From positions 57,681,001 through 57,745,000 of the forward strand of contig JALMGJ010000006.1 of NCBI GenBank assembly GCA_023362775.1: a stretch of 64,000 bases of DNA. Direction: 5' to 3'. A program made the translations under genes and the position numbers. Under the pieces are notes generated by a model, which searched no databases, was not told the origin of the DNA, and was given only the letters and a program-made list of their open reading frames with translations. Shown in pieces: positions 22,149 through 32,215 of this stretch (positions are counted from its first letter, which is position 1; each line of letters opens with the position of its first letter). This stretch comes from Charina bottae. Its lineage: Eukaryota; Chordata; Lepidosauria; Squamata; Charinaidae.

Positions 22149-23520
22149 GCTAAGACCAGCTTATGAGTTATATCTGCTGTTCCTTCTAATATATTGATTC
22201 AAGAGCTGTCTAATTGGCTAATATACTTCTGAATCTAACTGTGCAGCGTATGCATGGCCATCCCAAAGTAGCTTCTGTTACGTTGAATGAGGCTTGCTTT
22301 TAAGTAAGCATATAAAAGCATCTTCCCTACCCGAGTGCTTCTGGACATGTTGACATTTGGTAATTCTAGCTAGGAATTATGAGAGCTGCCCACCCCCACA
22401 TCTGGCAGGCAGTAGTTGGAGAAGGCTGTCATACAAACTTATTTTCCAAAATAGGTTAATAGTCTCCTATTCACAACCAGCTATAATGACATTAACATCA
22501 ACCTTACTAATATCAGTAAGGGCTCTGGGCTCATCCATGCATAGGAAACTAGATGCAAATGATGCAAATATTAATATATTAATATATTAATATATTTTGT
22601 TCTGAAGGTAGAAGAAAGCATATTATACTGTACATGCATGGCCTTGCACTTGATCACTTTGAAAACGTCATTTAGCCAAACTAATATACCCTATGTATAG
22701 AATAACTCTCTGCGATGACTCTGGTTTCTATTCATTGCATCTGGCAGTTCCCAACACATAGTAAATGATCACATTATATGCAGCATCCTAATGTTCTGCA
22801 GAATGTAGATGCCAGAGAGGATAATGAATAGGGCAATTGGTGAACCAAATTACATTTCCTACTTACAACCCTGATCAGTCCTAGTTAGCATACTCATAAG
22901 TAAAAAGTTAGTTATGGGAAGGGTGCTGGTGATTAAACGAATGAAGAAGCCCATCTGTTTCATGCAGTGGAAGGCATAGTAATAAATGGCGGCCTTGGAC
23001 AGAACTCCCAGCAGGCAGAAGAGGGTTTTGTGGAAACTCTGTTGAATGAGAGTCATAATTTTGTTTGTTATTAATAGCTCTTTACTGTTTCAGAGCTCTT
23101 TATACATGCACTCCAATACTTCTCCCCATCTGTTTTACTCAACTGCAAGGCCAGGCTGTGTCCAGTCATTTTCTAGATATTCAGATTAATGGTCTACACA
23201 GTCATTTTTAAGTTATGAAATGTGGGGTGAATGAGATTAGGGTATTTTTTTTCCTTCCTGGCTCACGGTCCTTCCTATTCTCATGCCCTGCTTACTGTGC
23301 CGCAAAGATGCTCCACTAACCATTTTTGAAGGACATGTCCACATGATATTGGCTTCATCTCATCCCCAGCCCACCACAGAGACAGCCTCTCCCCTCTGAT
23401 TACTGGACATGCTCTATGGCCATTAGAGATCTGGCTTCTGCAGAGGCATCTGCTCTGGCATTATGTCACCTTTTCATATACATGTGTGTACCACTCTTCT
23501 GAAAGAGCATTAGTCGTGAT
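22149..23520. other. Mostly unique DNA; contains one exon-like ORF
   Basis: A short (ATATTA)n run lies at about 22567-22596. Otherwise no repeat is recognised; the exon-like ORF is listed separately. Confidence 0.4.
22867..23056 (-). other. Putative first coding exon (unidentified hydrophobic protein)
   Basis: Minus-strand ATG at 23056 opens 63 codons with GC-rich third positions unlike the surrounding AT-rich DNA. It ends at a consensus donor, GGTT|GTAAGT (plus 22861-22866 reads ACTTAC). The predicted peptide has K-T-L-F-C-L-L-G-V-L-S-K-A-A-I-Y-Y-Y-A-F and a second hydrophobic stretch, so one or two membrane segments are possible. I do not recognise the protein. Alternatives are a decayed retrocopy or a chance ORF. 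Confidence 0.3.
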
Positions 23521-23539
23521 TTTAAGCATGAGTTTAGCA

Positions 23540-23790
23540 TATTTATTTATTTATTTATTTTCTATCCGGCCTTTATTATTTTTATAAATAACTCAAGGCG
23601 GTGAACATACCTAATACGCCTTCCTCCTCCTATTTTCCCTACAACAACAACCCTGTGAGGTCAGTTGGGCTGAGAGAGAGTGACTGGCCCAAGGTCACCC
23701 AGCCGGCTTTCATGCCTAAGGCGGGACTAGAACTCACAGTCTCCTGGTTTCTAGCCCATTGCCTTAACCACTAGACCAAACTGGCTCTAA
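23540..23790 (-). mobile_element. Full-length tRNA-headed SINE with target duplication
   Basis: The minus strand begins AGAGCCAGTTTGGTCTAGTG (A box region), then GAGTTCTAGTCCCGCC (B box region), the CCAGTCACTCTCTCTC body, GGTATGTTCACCGCC, and ends in (AAATA)-type repeats. Imperfect 19-bp direct repeats, TTTAAGCATG(A/G)GTTTAGCA, flank it at 23521-23539 and 23791-23809. It shares its head with the SINE at 25794 but has a different 3' tail. Confidence 0.87.
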
Positions 23791-24129
23791 TTTAAGCATG
23801 GGTTTAGCACAGTTTTGAAAGAGAGCTAGGCCTATGTTTTAAAAATAGGACTAACATTCTCTTTTGGGAGAACAGTAGTCCTGTGCTGTCCAGGAGGTTG
23901 AATTAAACCAGGAGAGAAAGCTGGCCATACTTTTTATAATATTTATGATTTTGGGGGAGTGCTGCCACTATTTTACATATTTTTATGCTATTTTGCATAT
24001 CCCATAGACTACTTCCAGGTCTTGCTGGCCACAACCACTTGCTGCCATCACCGCCATTCCCTGAAGAACTTATTGATTGTTTCATCCTGCACCTCTCCAC
24101 TGCACCGTTACCTGAGAGACACGTTGCAT

Positions 24130-24800
24130 GCCCAGTGGAGTGGCATGGAGTGAAGCAGGAAGGGATTCTCCTGGTGCTTTCACAACCTTTCTACCATCAT
24201 TGGCGATCACTCGTAGCCGAGTAAGATTGTCTTCCAAAGGTAAAATTTTAACGGTGAATCCGTAAGTGGCTATAAAGGCCAATTCTGGATCCGCACAACC
24301 TCCCACAATGAGGGCATAGGTTTCTGGGTGGGAGACGGTCATGATGAGGGTTTGCCTGACGTGCCTTCCTTTTAGCTCTTTTCTCCCTTTCGCCCTGTAC
24401 TCGTGCTTCTTCAAAGTCCATAGCGCCATTAATAAAGGATGACCTCCAATTGAAACGTTCATGAGTTAGGGCTTCCCAGTTCTCAATGCTGATATTAAAT
24501 TTTTTTTAATTAGCTTTGAGAGTATCTTTGAATCTCTTTTGCTGTCCACCAATATTCCGTTTTCCATTCTTAAGTTGGGAGTAAAGTAGCTGCTTTGGAA
24601 GACGACGGTCAGGCATTCGAACAACATGACCGGTCCAGCGAAGTTGATGTTGGATGATCATTGTTTCAATGCTGGTGGTTTTTGCTTCTTCTAATACGCT
24701 AACATTAGTCCGCCTATCTTCCCAAGTAATTTGCAGAATTTTTCGGAGGCAGCGTTGATGGAAATACCATACCTGTGAAATGTTAGTCATGCTATTTGTG
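24130..24800 (-). pseudogene. RTE-like LINE C-terminal relic, antisense
   Basis: Minus frame 24805-24506 reads H-Q-R-C-L-R-K-I-L-Q-I-T-W-E-D, then L-R-W-T-G-H-V-V-R-M and Q-L-L-Y-S-Q-L-K-N-G-K-R, the conserved post-RT segment of RTE-type ORFs. It continues through a frame change as E-N-W-E-A-L-T-H-E-R-F-N-W-R-S into 24462-24082. It is more diverged from, and different to, the BovB copy at 27.5 kb. No RT core or endonuclease remains. Confidence 0.6.
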
Positions 24801-25781
24801 AACACAGATAAGCCTGGCTAAAAGGTGCTCTCCCAGGGCACCAGAACTCTCTTCTGTTTCAACCCATACCCTTCTATTGTGCATGCAACCTTTTAGCCAG
24901 CCTAACATTTTGGAAATGAGCAGGGGCAACTCTGTGTGTGGGGTCAACAATACCAAACGGTGGGTGCAATCAGGCAATCAAAGCTCCATCCTTTTAAAAT
25001 ATGCATCACACTCATCACATACATCTCCTTGTTGGTATCCCTGGACATGAGTTTAGAGTTCTTCCAGAAAAATGCTAAATGTACAGGTCACTGTCAAGGA
25101 GCACTCCTACACCAGCAACTTATCATTCACACAATTTGAAAGGTGGATAAACCTTCCATCCCTGGCATCTGCCTGCACTTGCCCAACCACACCCCAACAC
25201 ACATTAAGGAAAAAAAACTGGTGGTTGTTTTTCCTGCCACAAGTGATGTTCAGTGGAAGACAAAATGAAACCAGCAAATCCACTAATTACTTCCCCTAAT
25301 GTGTCCAGCATCAAAACTGTAAAGACTGTGCCATTATTCAGCCTCATTACTGAAGCAGCTTAAAACTCAACCATTGGGCCCATGGACATCATATCCATGC
25401 ACATTAACATGGCAATGAGAAAGAGTCTATGGCAAAATAGCCTTATGGCCATATTTCCATGAACTCTATTTTTCATAGATTATAAAATATTGAACAATAT
25501 TAAGCAGTGGTGGAATTAACAGTTAGTAGGAACTGAATAATTCAGAATATGTGAAGCATTCAGAGAATCACATATTTGGTCCATTTGATATCTTACTAGT
25601 TAGCAAATTGTCATATGAATCATACATACTTCATAACCAGTTGAAAGGAGTATGCTTCTTTTCTTCCTATTAACATGAATGGTGAAATAGCCTAAATATT
25701 TGGATATAGTAGCAACCATGCAGAAGATACAGCAAGAGGTTTAGCAGTATGCCTCTTTCCCTCATGCTTCTAGATTCTATT
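24801..25781. other. Unique DNA
   Basis: No recognisable repeat, exon or RNA gene. Small ORFs only. Confidence 0.4.
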
Positions 25782-25793
25782 AATTAAATAGTT

Positions 25794-26033
25794 GAGAGCC
25801 AGTTTGGTGTAGTGGTTAAGGCATCAGGCTAGAAACTGGGAGACCGTGAGTTCTAGTCGTGCCTTAGGCATGAAGCCCGCTGGGTGACCTTGGGTCAGTC
25901 ACACCCTCAGTCCTAGGAAGAAGGCAATGGCAAGCCACTTCTGAAATCTTGCCAAGAAAACTGCAGGAACTAGGTGAGGCAGTTGCCAGGAGTCAACAAT
26001 GACTTGAAGGCCCGCGTGCACTCACACACACAC
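25794..26033 (+). mobile_element. Sauria-SINE type element with BovB-like tail
   Basis: The 12-mer AATTAAATAGTT flanks the unit at 25782-25793 and 26034-26045. The head AGCCAGTTTGGTGTAGTGG...GTGAGTTCTAGTCGTGCC is tRNA-derived. The second half (GAAGGCAATGGCAAGCCACTTCTGA, GCCAAGAAAACTGCAGG, ACTTGAAGG) is the BovB-related body and tail that defines the Sauria SINE. It ends in (AC)n. BovB RT, as encoded by relatives of the 27.5-kb element, would be the mobilising enzyme. Confidence 0.88.
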
Positions 26034-26045
26034 AATTAAATAGTT

Positions 26046-27509
26046 ACATTTTTATTTTCCAGTGATTATGTTCCTTATCTTTATGATAGATGTAAATACT
26101 CCCTGGCAGAAGCCTATGGTTACTTAGAAAAGGATGGATGTCAGAAATGTCTTTGCATGATATGATACTGATAAACACCACCTGAAAGAATGGAGGATAG
26201 GATGGTGCAGTGTAGGAATGTCCTTCGCTTCTTGTTGTGCTAATACAGTATGAACAACTGAAAGTAAGAACACAATTTTGCTATAGAAATCCTCAGTTCC
26301 CCACCAAGGAAGAATCTCAGCATAGACCTGGATCTTGGGAAGGAGCTACTGTATGTATGCACCAACTTCAGGGATCCATCCAATGTCATCCTTGGGAAGT
26401 TTTTGACAAGTAGTAAGGAGACTTTTTCCTGTATATGGGATTCTTTTTTATTTAATACAATCCCATTACCTTTTCTCCACTGATATGTTTATTCTCTTTA
26501 AACCCAAGCAAAATCTATTGCTTGTTAGGGTAAAACAGGTATATATTTAAAGACCTATAGATTATCCATCCATAATAAAAGATGAGTATTGTGCCAGGAA
26601 CCTGTGTGACCAAAAACATCCTAAGAGCTGTCCAATATGGAGTTATTCAAGTGATTAATAACTTGAATTTATCTAAGCCTTTTAAAAAGCCATCAAGTCC
26701 AGTGGCCATTGCACTTTCTTAGGGCTGTACGTCCTTTAATTACTTCTTAAAGATTTATACCACACCTTTCAACAATAAGTCACCCAGCATAGCTTCGAGC
26801 AATTTAAATATACAGTAAAATACACCTTGTGCAAAGCATTGTGTAAAGATCTTCTTTTTTCATCTCACAAATAACTTTCTTTCACTAACTCTCAATTTTA
26901 GTTCAATAAGAAAAGCAAGGGGATATATTTACCTCTGCTTTCTACGCCATTCATAATTTTAGGTCAGAAAGCTATCTGGATTTATCGATCCCTGGAGGAA
27001 GATTGCAGAAACTGCTCCCCTGCCTTGAACATATTACAGGTAGCCTAAAGGTTGAACTTGATCTGATAATGATCTGTCCATGGCAACTAAGTCATTACTT
27101 GCTCTTCCATCCACAAGTCATGTTTTATCCATGACAAGACATCAGACCCAAGGTGTTGTCTGCCATGTGTTAAAGCCAATATAATTTGAGACATGTTCCT
27201 GATTGTTATGAAGGTCATAGAATCTTTAAGGGTGTTATTGTGATGTCTTTATTTCTTCTGCCATGGACATTGTGTTTATTGTAAAAGTCTTAATGTTTAG
27301 GTTATTTAATATATATGTACCATGAATGTTTTAACTTACAGTTCATGGTGGATGTTGTAAGCCATCATGAGTTGCAATGAAATTTGATTGGAAAACAAAC
27401 AAACAAAGAAACAAACATTCTTTTTTAACCATTCAGCTGGATGATTTTGAATAAAACTCAACTATGATGGCCTCATATATGAGAACATGTACTGTATAAT
27501 TACCGTACT
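26046..27509. other. Unique DNA, possible decayed tail near 27350
   Basis: TTGTAAGCCATCATGAGTTGC...AAATTTGATTGG at 27355-27395 resembles a decayed L2/SINE tail. Nothing else is recognised. Confidence 0.35.
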
Positions 27510-27679
27510 TTCTCCAGCAAAGGAGATCGTTACCTTGTCGTGGTGCTGGAGCTTGAGCACCTCAATGACGCCGTGAGCTAAACCGTGAAGGGACACCCAA
27601 GATGGGAAGGTCATGGCAGAGAGGTCAGACTAAATGACAGACTCCCCCGGTTGGAGGAGATGGGTGGTCATATAAATTT

Positions 27680-27724
27680 CATACATACATACATACATAC
27701 ATACATACATACATACATACATAC
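27680..27724. repeat. (CATA)n microsatellite inside BovB
   Basis: Eleven perfect CATA units within the BovB 5' region. Confidence 0.9.
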
Positions 27725-28004
27725 GATCCCTGGGGAAGGTAACGGCAATCCACCCCAGTATTCTTGCCATGAAAACTAAATGGATCAGTACAACCAGAGA
27801 TATGTCGGTATACCATTGGAAGATGGGACTCCCAGGTCGGAAGATGGTCAAAATGCTACTGGGGAGGAACAGAGGATAAGTTCAACTAGCCCCAGATGTG
27901 ATGACGCAGCTAGCTCAAAGCCGAAAGGACGGCTAGCGGCCGACGGTGCTGGTGGTGAATGACGAATCCGATGTTCTAAAGATCAACACACCATAGGAAC
28001 CTGG

Positions 28005-28790
28005 AATGTAAGATCTATGAGCCAGGGCAAATTGGATGTGGTTATTGATGAGATGTCAAGATTAAATATAGACATTTTGGGTGTCAGTGAACTGAAATGG
28101 ACTGGAATGGGCCACTTCACATCAGATGACCACCAGATCTACTACTGTGGACAAGAGGACCAAAAAAGAAATGGAGTAGCCTTCCTAATTAATAATAAAA
28201 TGGCTAAAGCAGTGCTTGGATACAATCCAAAAAACAATAGAATGATCTCAATTTGAATTCAGGGTAAGCCATTTAACATCACAGTGATCCAAATATACGC
28301 CCCAACCACAGATGCTGAAGAAGCAGAAGTAGATCAGTTCTATGAGGATCTGCAGCACCTACTGGATAATACACCAAAAAGAGATGTTATTTTCATTACA
28401 GGAGACTGGAATGCTAAGGTGGGTAGTCAAACGACACCTGGAATTACAGGCAAGCATGGTCTGGGAGAACAAAATGAAGCAGGACATAGGCTGATAGAAT
28501 TTTGCCAAGACATTTCACTGTGCATAACAAACACTCTGTTCCAGCAACCTAAAAGATGACTTTATACATGGACTTCACCAGATAGTTGACACCAAAATCA
28601 GATTGACTAAATCCTTTGCAGCCAAAGGTGGTGGACATCTATACAGTTGGTAAAAACAAGACCTGGAGCTGACTGCAGTTCAGATCACGAACTTCTTATT
28701 GCACAATTTAGAATCAGACTAAAGAGAATAGGGAAGACCAACAGATCAGTTAGATATGAGCTCACTAATATTCCTAATTAATATGCAGTA
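28005..28790 (+). pseudogene. BovB endonuclease domain
   Basis: Reads G-T-W-N-V-R-S-M, I-L-G-V-S-E-L-K-W-T-G-M-G (catalytic E), N-G-V-A-F-L-I-N, Q-I-Y-A-P-T-T-D, I-T-G-D-W-N-A-K-V-G (catalytic D and N) and S-D-H-E-L-L-I (catalytic D-H), the full motif set of an APE-type endonuclease. The frame is cut by TGA at 28254-28256 and at 28557-28559, and by further stops near 28588 and 28607. Several stops sit where CGA codons are expected, consistent with CpG decay. The endonuclease would nick target DNA to prime reverse transcription. Confidence 0.88.
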
Positions 28791-28793
28791 GAG

Positions 28794-30386
28794 GTGAAGA
28801 ATAGATTTAAGGGATTAGATTTAGTAGATAGGGTCCCGGAAGAACTATGGACAGAAGTTTGCAACATTTTTCAGGAGGTGGCAACAAAAAAAGTCCCAAA
28901 GAAAAAGAAAACCAAGAAGGCAAGATGGCTGTCGGCTGAGACATTGGAAGTAGCCCAAGAAAGAAGGAAAGCAAAAGGCAACAGTGATAGGGGGAGATAT
29001 GCCCAATTAAAGGCAAAATTCCAGAGGTTAGCCAGAATAGATAAGGAACTATTTTTAAACAAGCAATGCGCGGAAGTGGAAGAAGATAATAGAATAGGAA
29101 GGACAAAAGACCTCTTCCAGAAAATTAGAAACATTGGAGGTAAATTCCAGGGAAAAATGGGTATGATCAAAAACAAAGATGGCAAGGACCTGACAGAAGC
29201 AGAAGAGATCAAGAAAAGGTGGCAAGAATATACAGAAGATCGGTATAGGAAGGATAATAATATTGGGAATAGATTTGATGGTGTGGTCAGTGAGTTAGAG
29301 CCAGACATCCTGAAGAGTGAGGTTGAATGGGCCTTAAGAAGCATTGCTAATAAGAAGGCAGCAGGAGATGATGGTATCCCAGCTGAAATGTTTAAAATCT
29401 TGCAAGATGATGCTGTCAAGGTGATGCATGCCATATGCCAGCAAATTTAGAAAACACAAGAATTGCCATCAGATTGGAAAAAATCAACTTATATCCCCAT
29501 ACCAAAAAAGGGAAGCACTAAAGAATGTTCAAACTATAGAACAGTGGCACTTATTTCACATGCCAGTAAGGTAATGCTCAAGACCTTGCAAGGTAGATTC
29601 CAGCAATTCATGGAGCGAGAATTGCCAGATGTACAAGCTGGGTTTAGAAAAGGCAGAGGAACTAGAGACCAAATTGCCAATATCCGCTGGATAATGGAGA
29701 AAGCCAGGGAGTTTCAGAAAAACATCTATTTCTGTTTTATTGACTATTCTAAAGCTTTTGACTGTGTGGATCCTAACAAATTGTGGCAAGTTCTTGGTGG
29801 TATGGGGATACCAAGTCATCTTGTCTGCCTCCTGAGGAATCTGTATAACGACCAAGTAGCAATGGTAAGAACAGAGCACGGAACAACGGACTGGTTTAAG
29901 ATTGGGAAAGGAGTATGGCAGGGTTGTATACTCTCACCCTACCTATTTAACTTGTACGCAGAACACATCATGCAACGTGCTGGGCTTGATGAATCCAAGG
30001 CTGGAGTTAAAATCGCTGGAAGAAACATTAACAATCTCAGATATGCAGAGTATACCACTTTGATGGCTGAAAGCGAGGAGGAGCTGAGGAGCCTTATGAC
30101 GAAGGTAAAAGAAGAAAGTGCAAAAGCTGGGTTGCAGTTAAACCTCAAAAAAACCAAGATTATGGCAACCAGCTTGATTGATAACTGGCAAATAGAGGGA
30201 GAAAAAGTGGAGGCAGTGACAGACTTTGTATTTCTTGGAGCAAAGATTACTGCAGACGCTGACTGCAGCCAGGAAATCAGAAGACGTCTACTTCTTTGGA
30301 GGAGAGCAATGACAAATCTTGATAAAATAGTTAAGAGCAGAGACATCACACTGACAACAAAGGTTAAACAATGGTATTCCCTGTAG
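28794..30386 (+). pseudogene. BovB reverse-transcriptase domain with mutated catalytic box
   Basis: Two open pieces in the same frame, 28794-29450 and 29463-30386, are separated by TAG (W to stop). Recognisable motifs are I-P-I-P-K-K-G-S, G-F-R-K-G-R-G-T-R-D-Q-I, F-C-F-I-D-Y-S-K-A-F-D-C-V (motif A), G-V-W-Q-G-C-I-L-S-P (motif B; R to W) and R-Y-A-E-Y-T-T-L-M-A-E (motif C). The two aspartates of motif C are replaced by E and Y (30042-30053), so polymerase activity would be lost even without the stops. The linker between endonuclease and RT (N-R-F-K-G-L-D-L-V-D) is intact. Confidence 0.9.
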
Positions 30387-30800
30387 TAACCTATGGCTGC
30401 GAGAGCTGGACCAACAGGACCAACAGGAAGGCTGAGCGAAGGAAGATAGATGCTTTTGAACTGTGGTGTTGGAGGAAAATTCTGAGAGTGCCTTGGACTG
30501 CAAGAAGAACAAGCCAGTCTATAGTCCAGGAAATAAAGCCAGACTGCTCACTTGAGGGAATGATATTAAAGGCAAAACTGAAGTACATTGGCCACATAAT
30601 GAGAAGACAGGAGAAGATGCTGATGCTAGGGAAAGTGGAAGGCAAAAGGAAGAGGGGCTGAACAAGGGCAAGATGGATGGATGATATTCTGGAGGTGACG
30701 GACTCGACCGTGGGGGAGCTGGGGATGGCGACGGCCGACAGGAAGCTCTGGCGTGGGCTGGTCCATGAAGTCACGAAGAATCGGAAGCGAATGAACGAAT
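30371..30800 (+). pseudogene. BovB ORF2 C-terminal region, frameshifted
   Basis: After a frame change near 30370 the protein continues M-V-F-P-V-V-T-Y-G-C-E-S-W-T, F-E-L-W-C-W-R-K-I-L-R-V-P-W, Y-I-G-H-I-M-R-R and, past TGA at 30659-30661, A-R-W-M-D-D-I-L to R-K-R-M-N-E. There is a small in-frame duplication, T-N-R-T-N-R. This is the normal C-terminus of BovB and leads directly into the 3' end shared with the BovB-type SINE tail. Confidence 0.85.
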
Positions 30801-30812
30801 AAACAACAACAA

Positions 30813-32215
30813 AATAATTACTTTCAGGATTATTTGTGTCCTGCCCCAGAACCTACTTCTGAGGTACTGACAGCATCAAACTCTTCAAAACATTGCATGA
30901 ATTTGGACTTCTGGAAGAAGAAATGGTGGAGTGAATATGGCTACACGAAGAGCAGAGCCAATGACCGCGGCAAAGAATAAAGAGCTGGTGAGTAGACCAG
31001 CTCTTCGAACCTCTATGGACAAAGAGAATGGGAGATCGCCCACAACTGCTCCAGACAGTTGCTTCTCATTGGGAGACCGCAAGACAGAAGTCTGCAGTGG
31101 ATTTTGAGCACTGGGAGATGAGGGAATAGCCATCTTGCTCAAACTGGAGTTGGTGCCTTTAAAAGGACACTAAGTTCACAGACTTCCTTTTTAAATCACA
31201 TTCGGAAATTGCTTATTAACTACTTTTCAGCTACTAGAAACCTTTGGATTGACAAGTCTGAAAACACTGGGTAAGTCTGCCTTCAGTCCTTAATGAAAGA
31301 AAATTTTAACTACAGCCTTGATAACTTAAAAAAATTGAAATAAACAGCAAAAAGCTAATTAAGACTTGGATTTTAGAAAGTTATAAATAGATTAAGGGTC
31401 CATATAAATTTGAAATAAGATTTTGGAATTAATTATTAATTATAAAGAATCCTTCCCATGGGAAATTCGACTTGTTTTGAATTTTTTCTAAGACATAAAG
31501 GAAATAAACAATTTTGAAAATTGGACACTAGAGGGAACTAAAGATTTTAATTAAAGGAGAAAAATACTTACCCCTGATGAACAGCTACAGAATGACGCAA
31601 AATATTATAACATTGGAAATACTGAAGGATACCTTTGAAAAATGGAATCAGAAGTTAATATCAACAATGTCAATAGTGATGTTGGCTTCTATGGATAGAC
31701 TGTGTCCAAAAGATGTTTGGGAAGAAATGGCAGAAGAGGAACAAATTTTAACTGACAAGACAGTGACTGAGTTGGCACTGAAAGTGGATCTAGAAATGAC
31801 AGGCTACAAGAATGACATGGAACAATATGTTTAATTGGACATACAAAAGTAATTGGCTGATGCTTTAAAAATCAAAAGATAATTACAAATAATAAACCAA
31901 GAGTGTGACCTGGATAATTCTTTTATATTGGATTTACAAAAGAGGTTTGTTAAAGCTTGGATGAATCTTGTGAGAAGGGGTAAAAAGGAAATGGAAATAA
32001 ATCAAGTTCTACAACATTACTTGAATGGACTAAAGATTAAGATTGTTAGAAGTAAAAGGAAGGAATATAAAGTTCGTTTATTTGATCAAGATTAAAATAG
32101 AGATGTTGTTATTTCTGGCAACCCTTAATGGACTTTTGCTGACAAAAAGCAAGATAGGAGCCAGCAGTATAGCAAGATGATAGAAATCTATCTAAAGGGG
32201 GATCCATAATGTTTG
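30813..32215 (+). other. AT-rich retroelement-like relic with coiled-coil ORF
   Basis: After BovB comes an R/K/E-rich plus reading frame beginning M-A-T-R-R-A-E-P-M-T near 30939, then AT-rich leader-like sequence and a 85-codon ORF (31577-31834) with K-D-T-F-E-K-W-N-Q-K and T-E-L-A-L-K-V-D-L-E-M. Lysine-rich broken frames follow to about 32100. The style resembles an L1 ORF1 with its leader, but I see no RRM or RT motif. Family assignment is weak. Confidence 0.3.

Larger units (their letters stand above)
27510..30812 (+). mobile_element. BovB (RTE clade) LINE, nearly full length, inactive
   Basis: The 5' region starts around TCGTTACCTTGTCGTGGTGC, continues through an expanded CATA array (27680-27724) and leads to an apurinic-type endonuclease, an RT and a C-terminal region. 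The 3' end is CGGAAGCGAATGAACGAATAAACAACAACAA. All coding pieces to about 30370 lie in one frame interrupted by stops; the rest is in another. BovB is a horizontally transferred family abundant in squamates and ruminants. Disabling changes include stops at 28254-28256, 28557-28559 and 29448-29450, Y-A-E-Y in place of Y-A-D-D, and a late frameshift. Confidence 0.92.

Noticed and set aside
27585..27779. Y-I-H-T repeat ORF
   Set aside because: Caused by the (CATA)n microsatellite inside BovB.
28807..29434. 187-codon minus ORF opposite BovB
   Set aside because: Antisense shadow of the lysine-rich BovB linker, giving a leucine/serine/phenylalanine-rich artificial protein.
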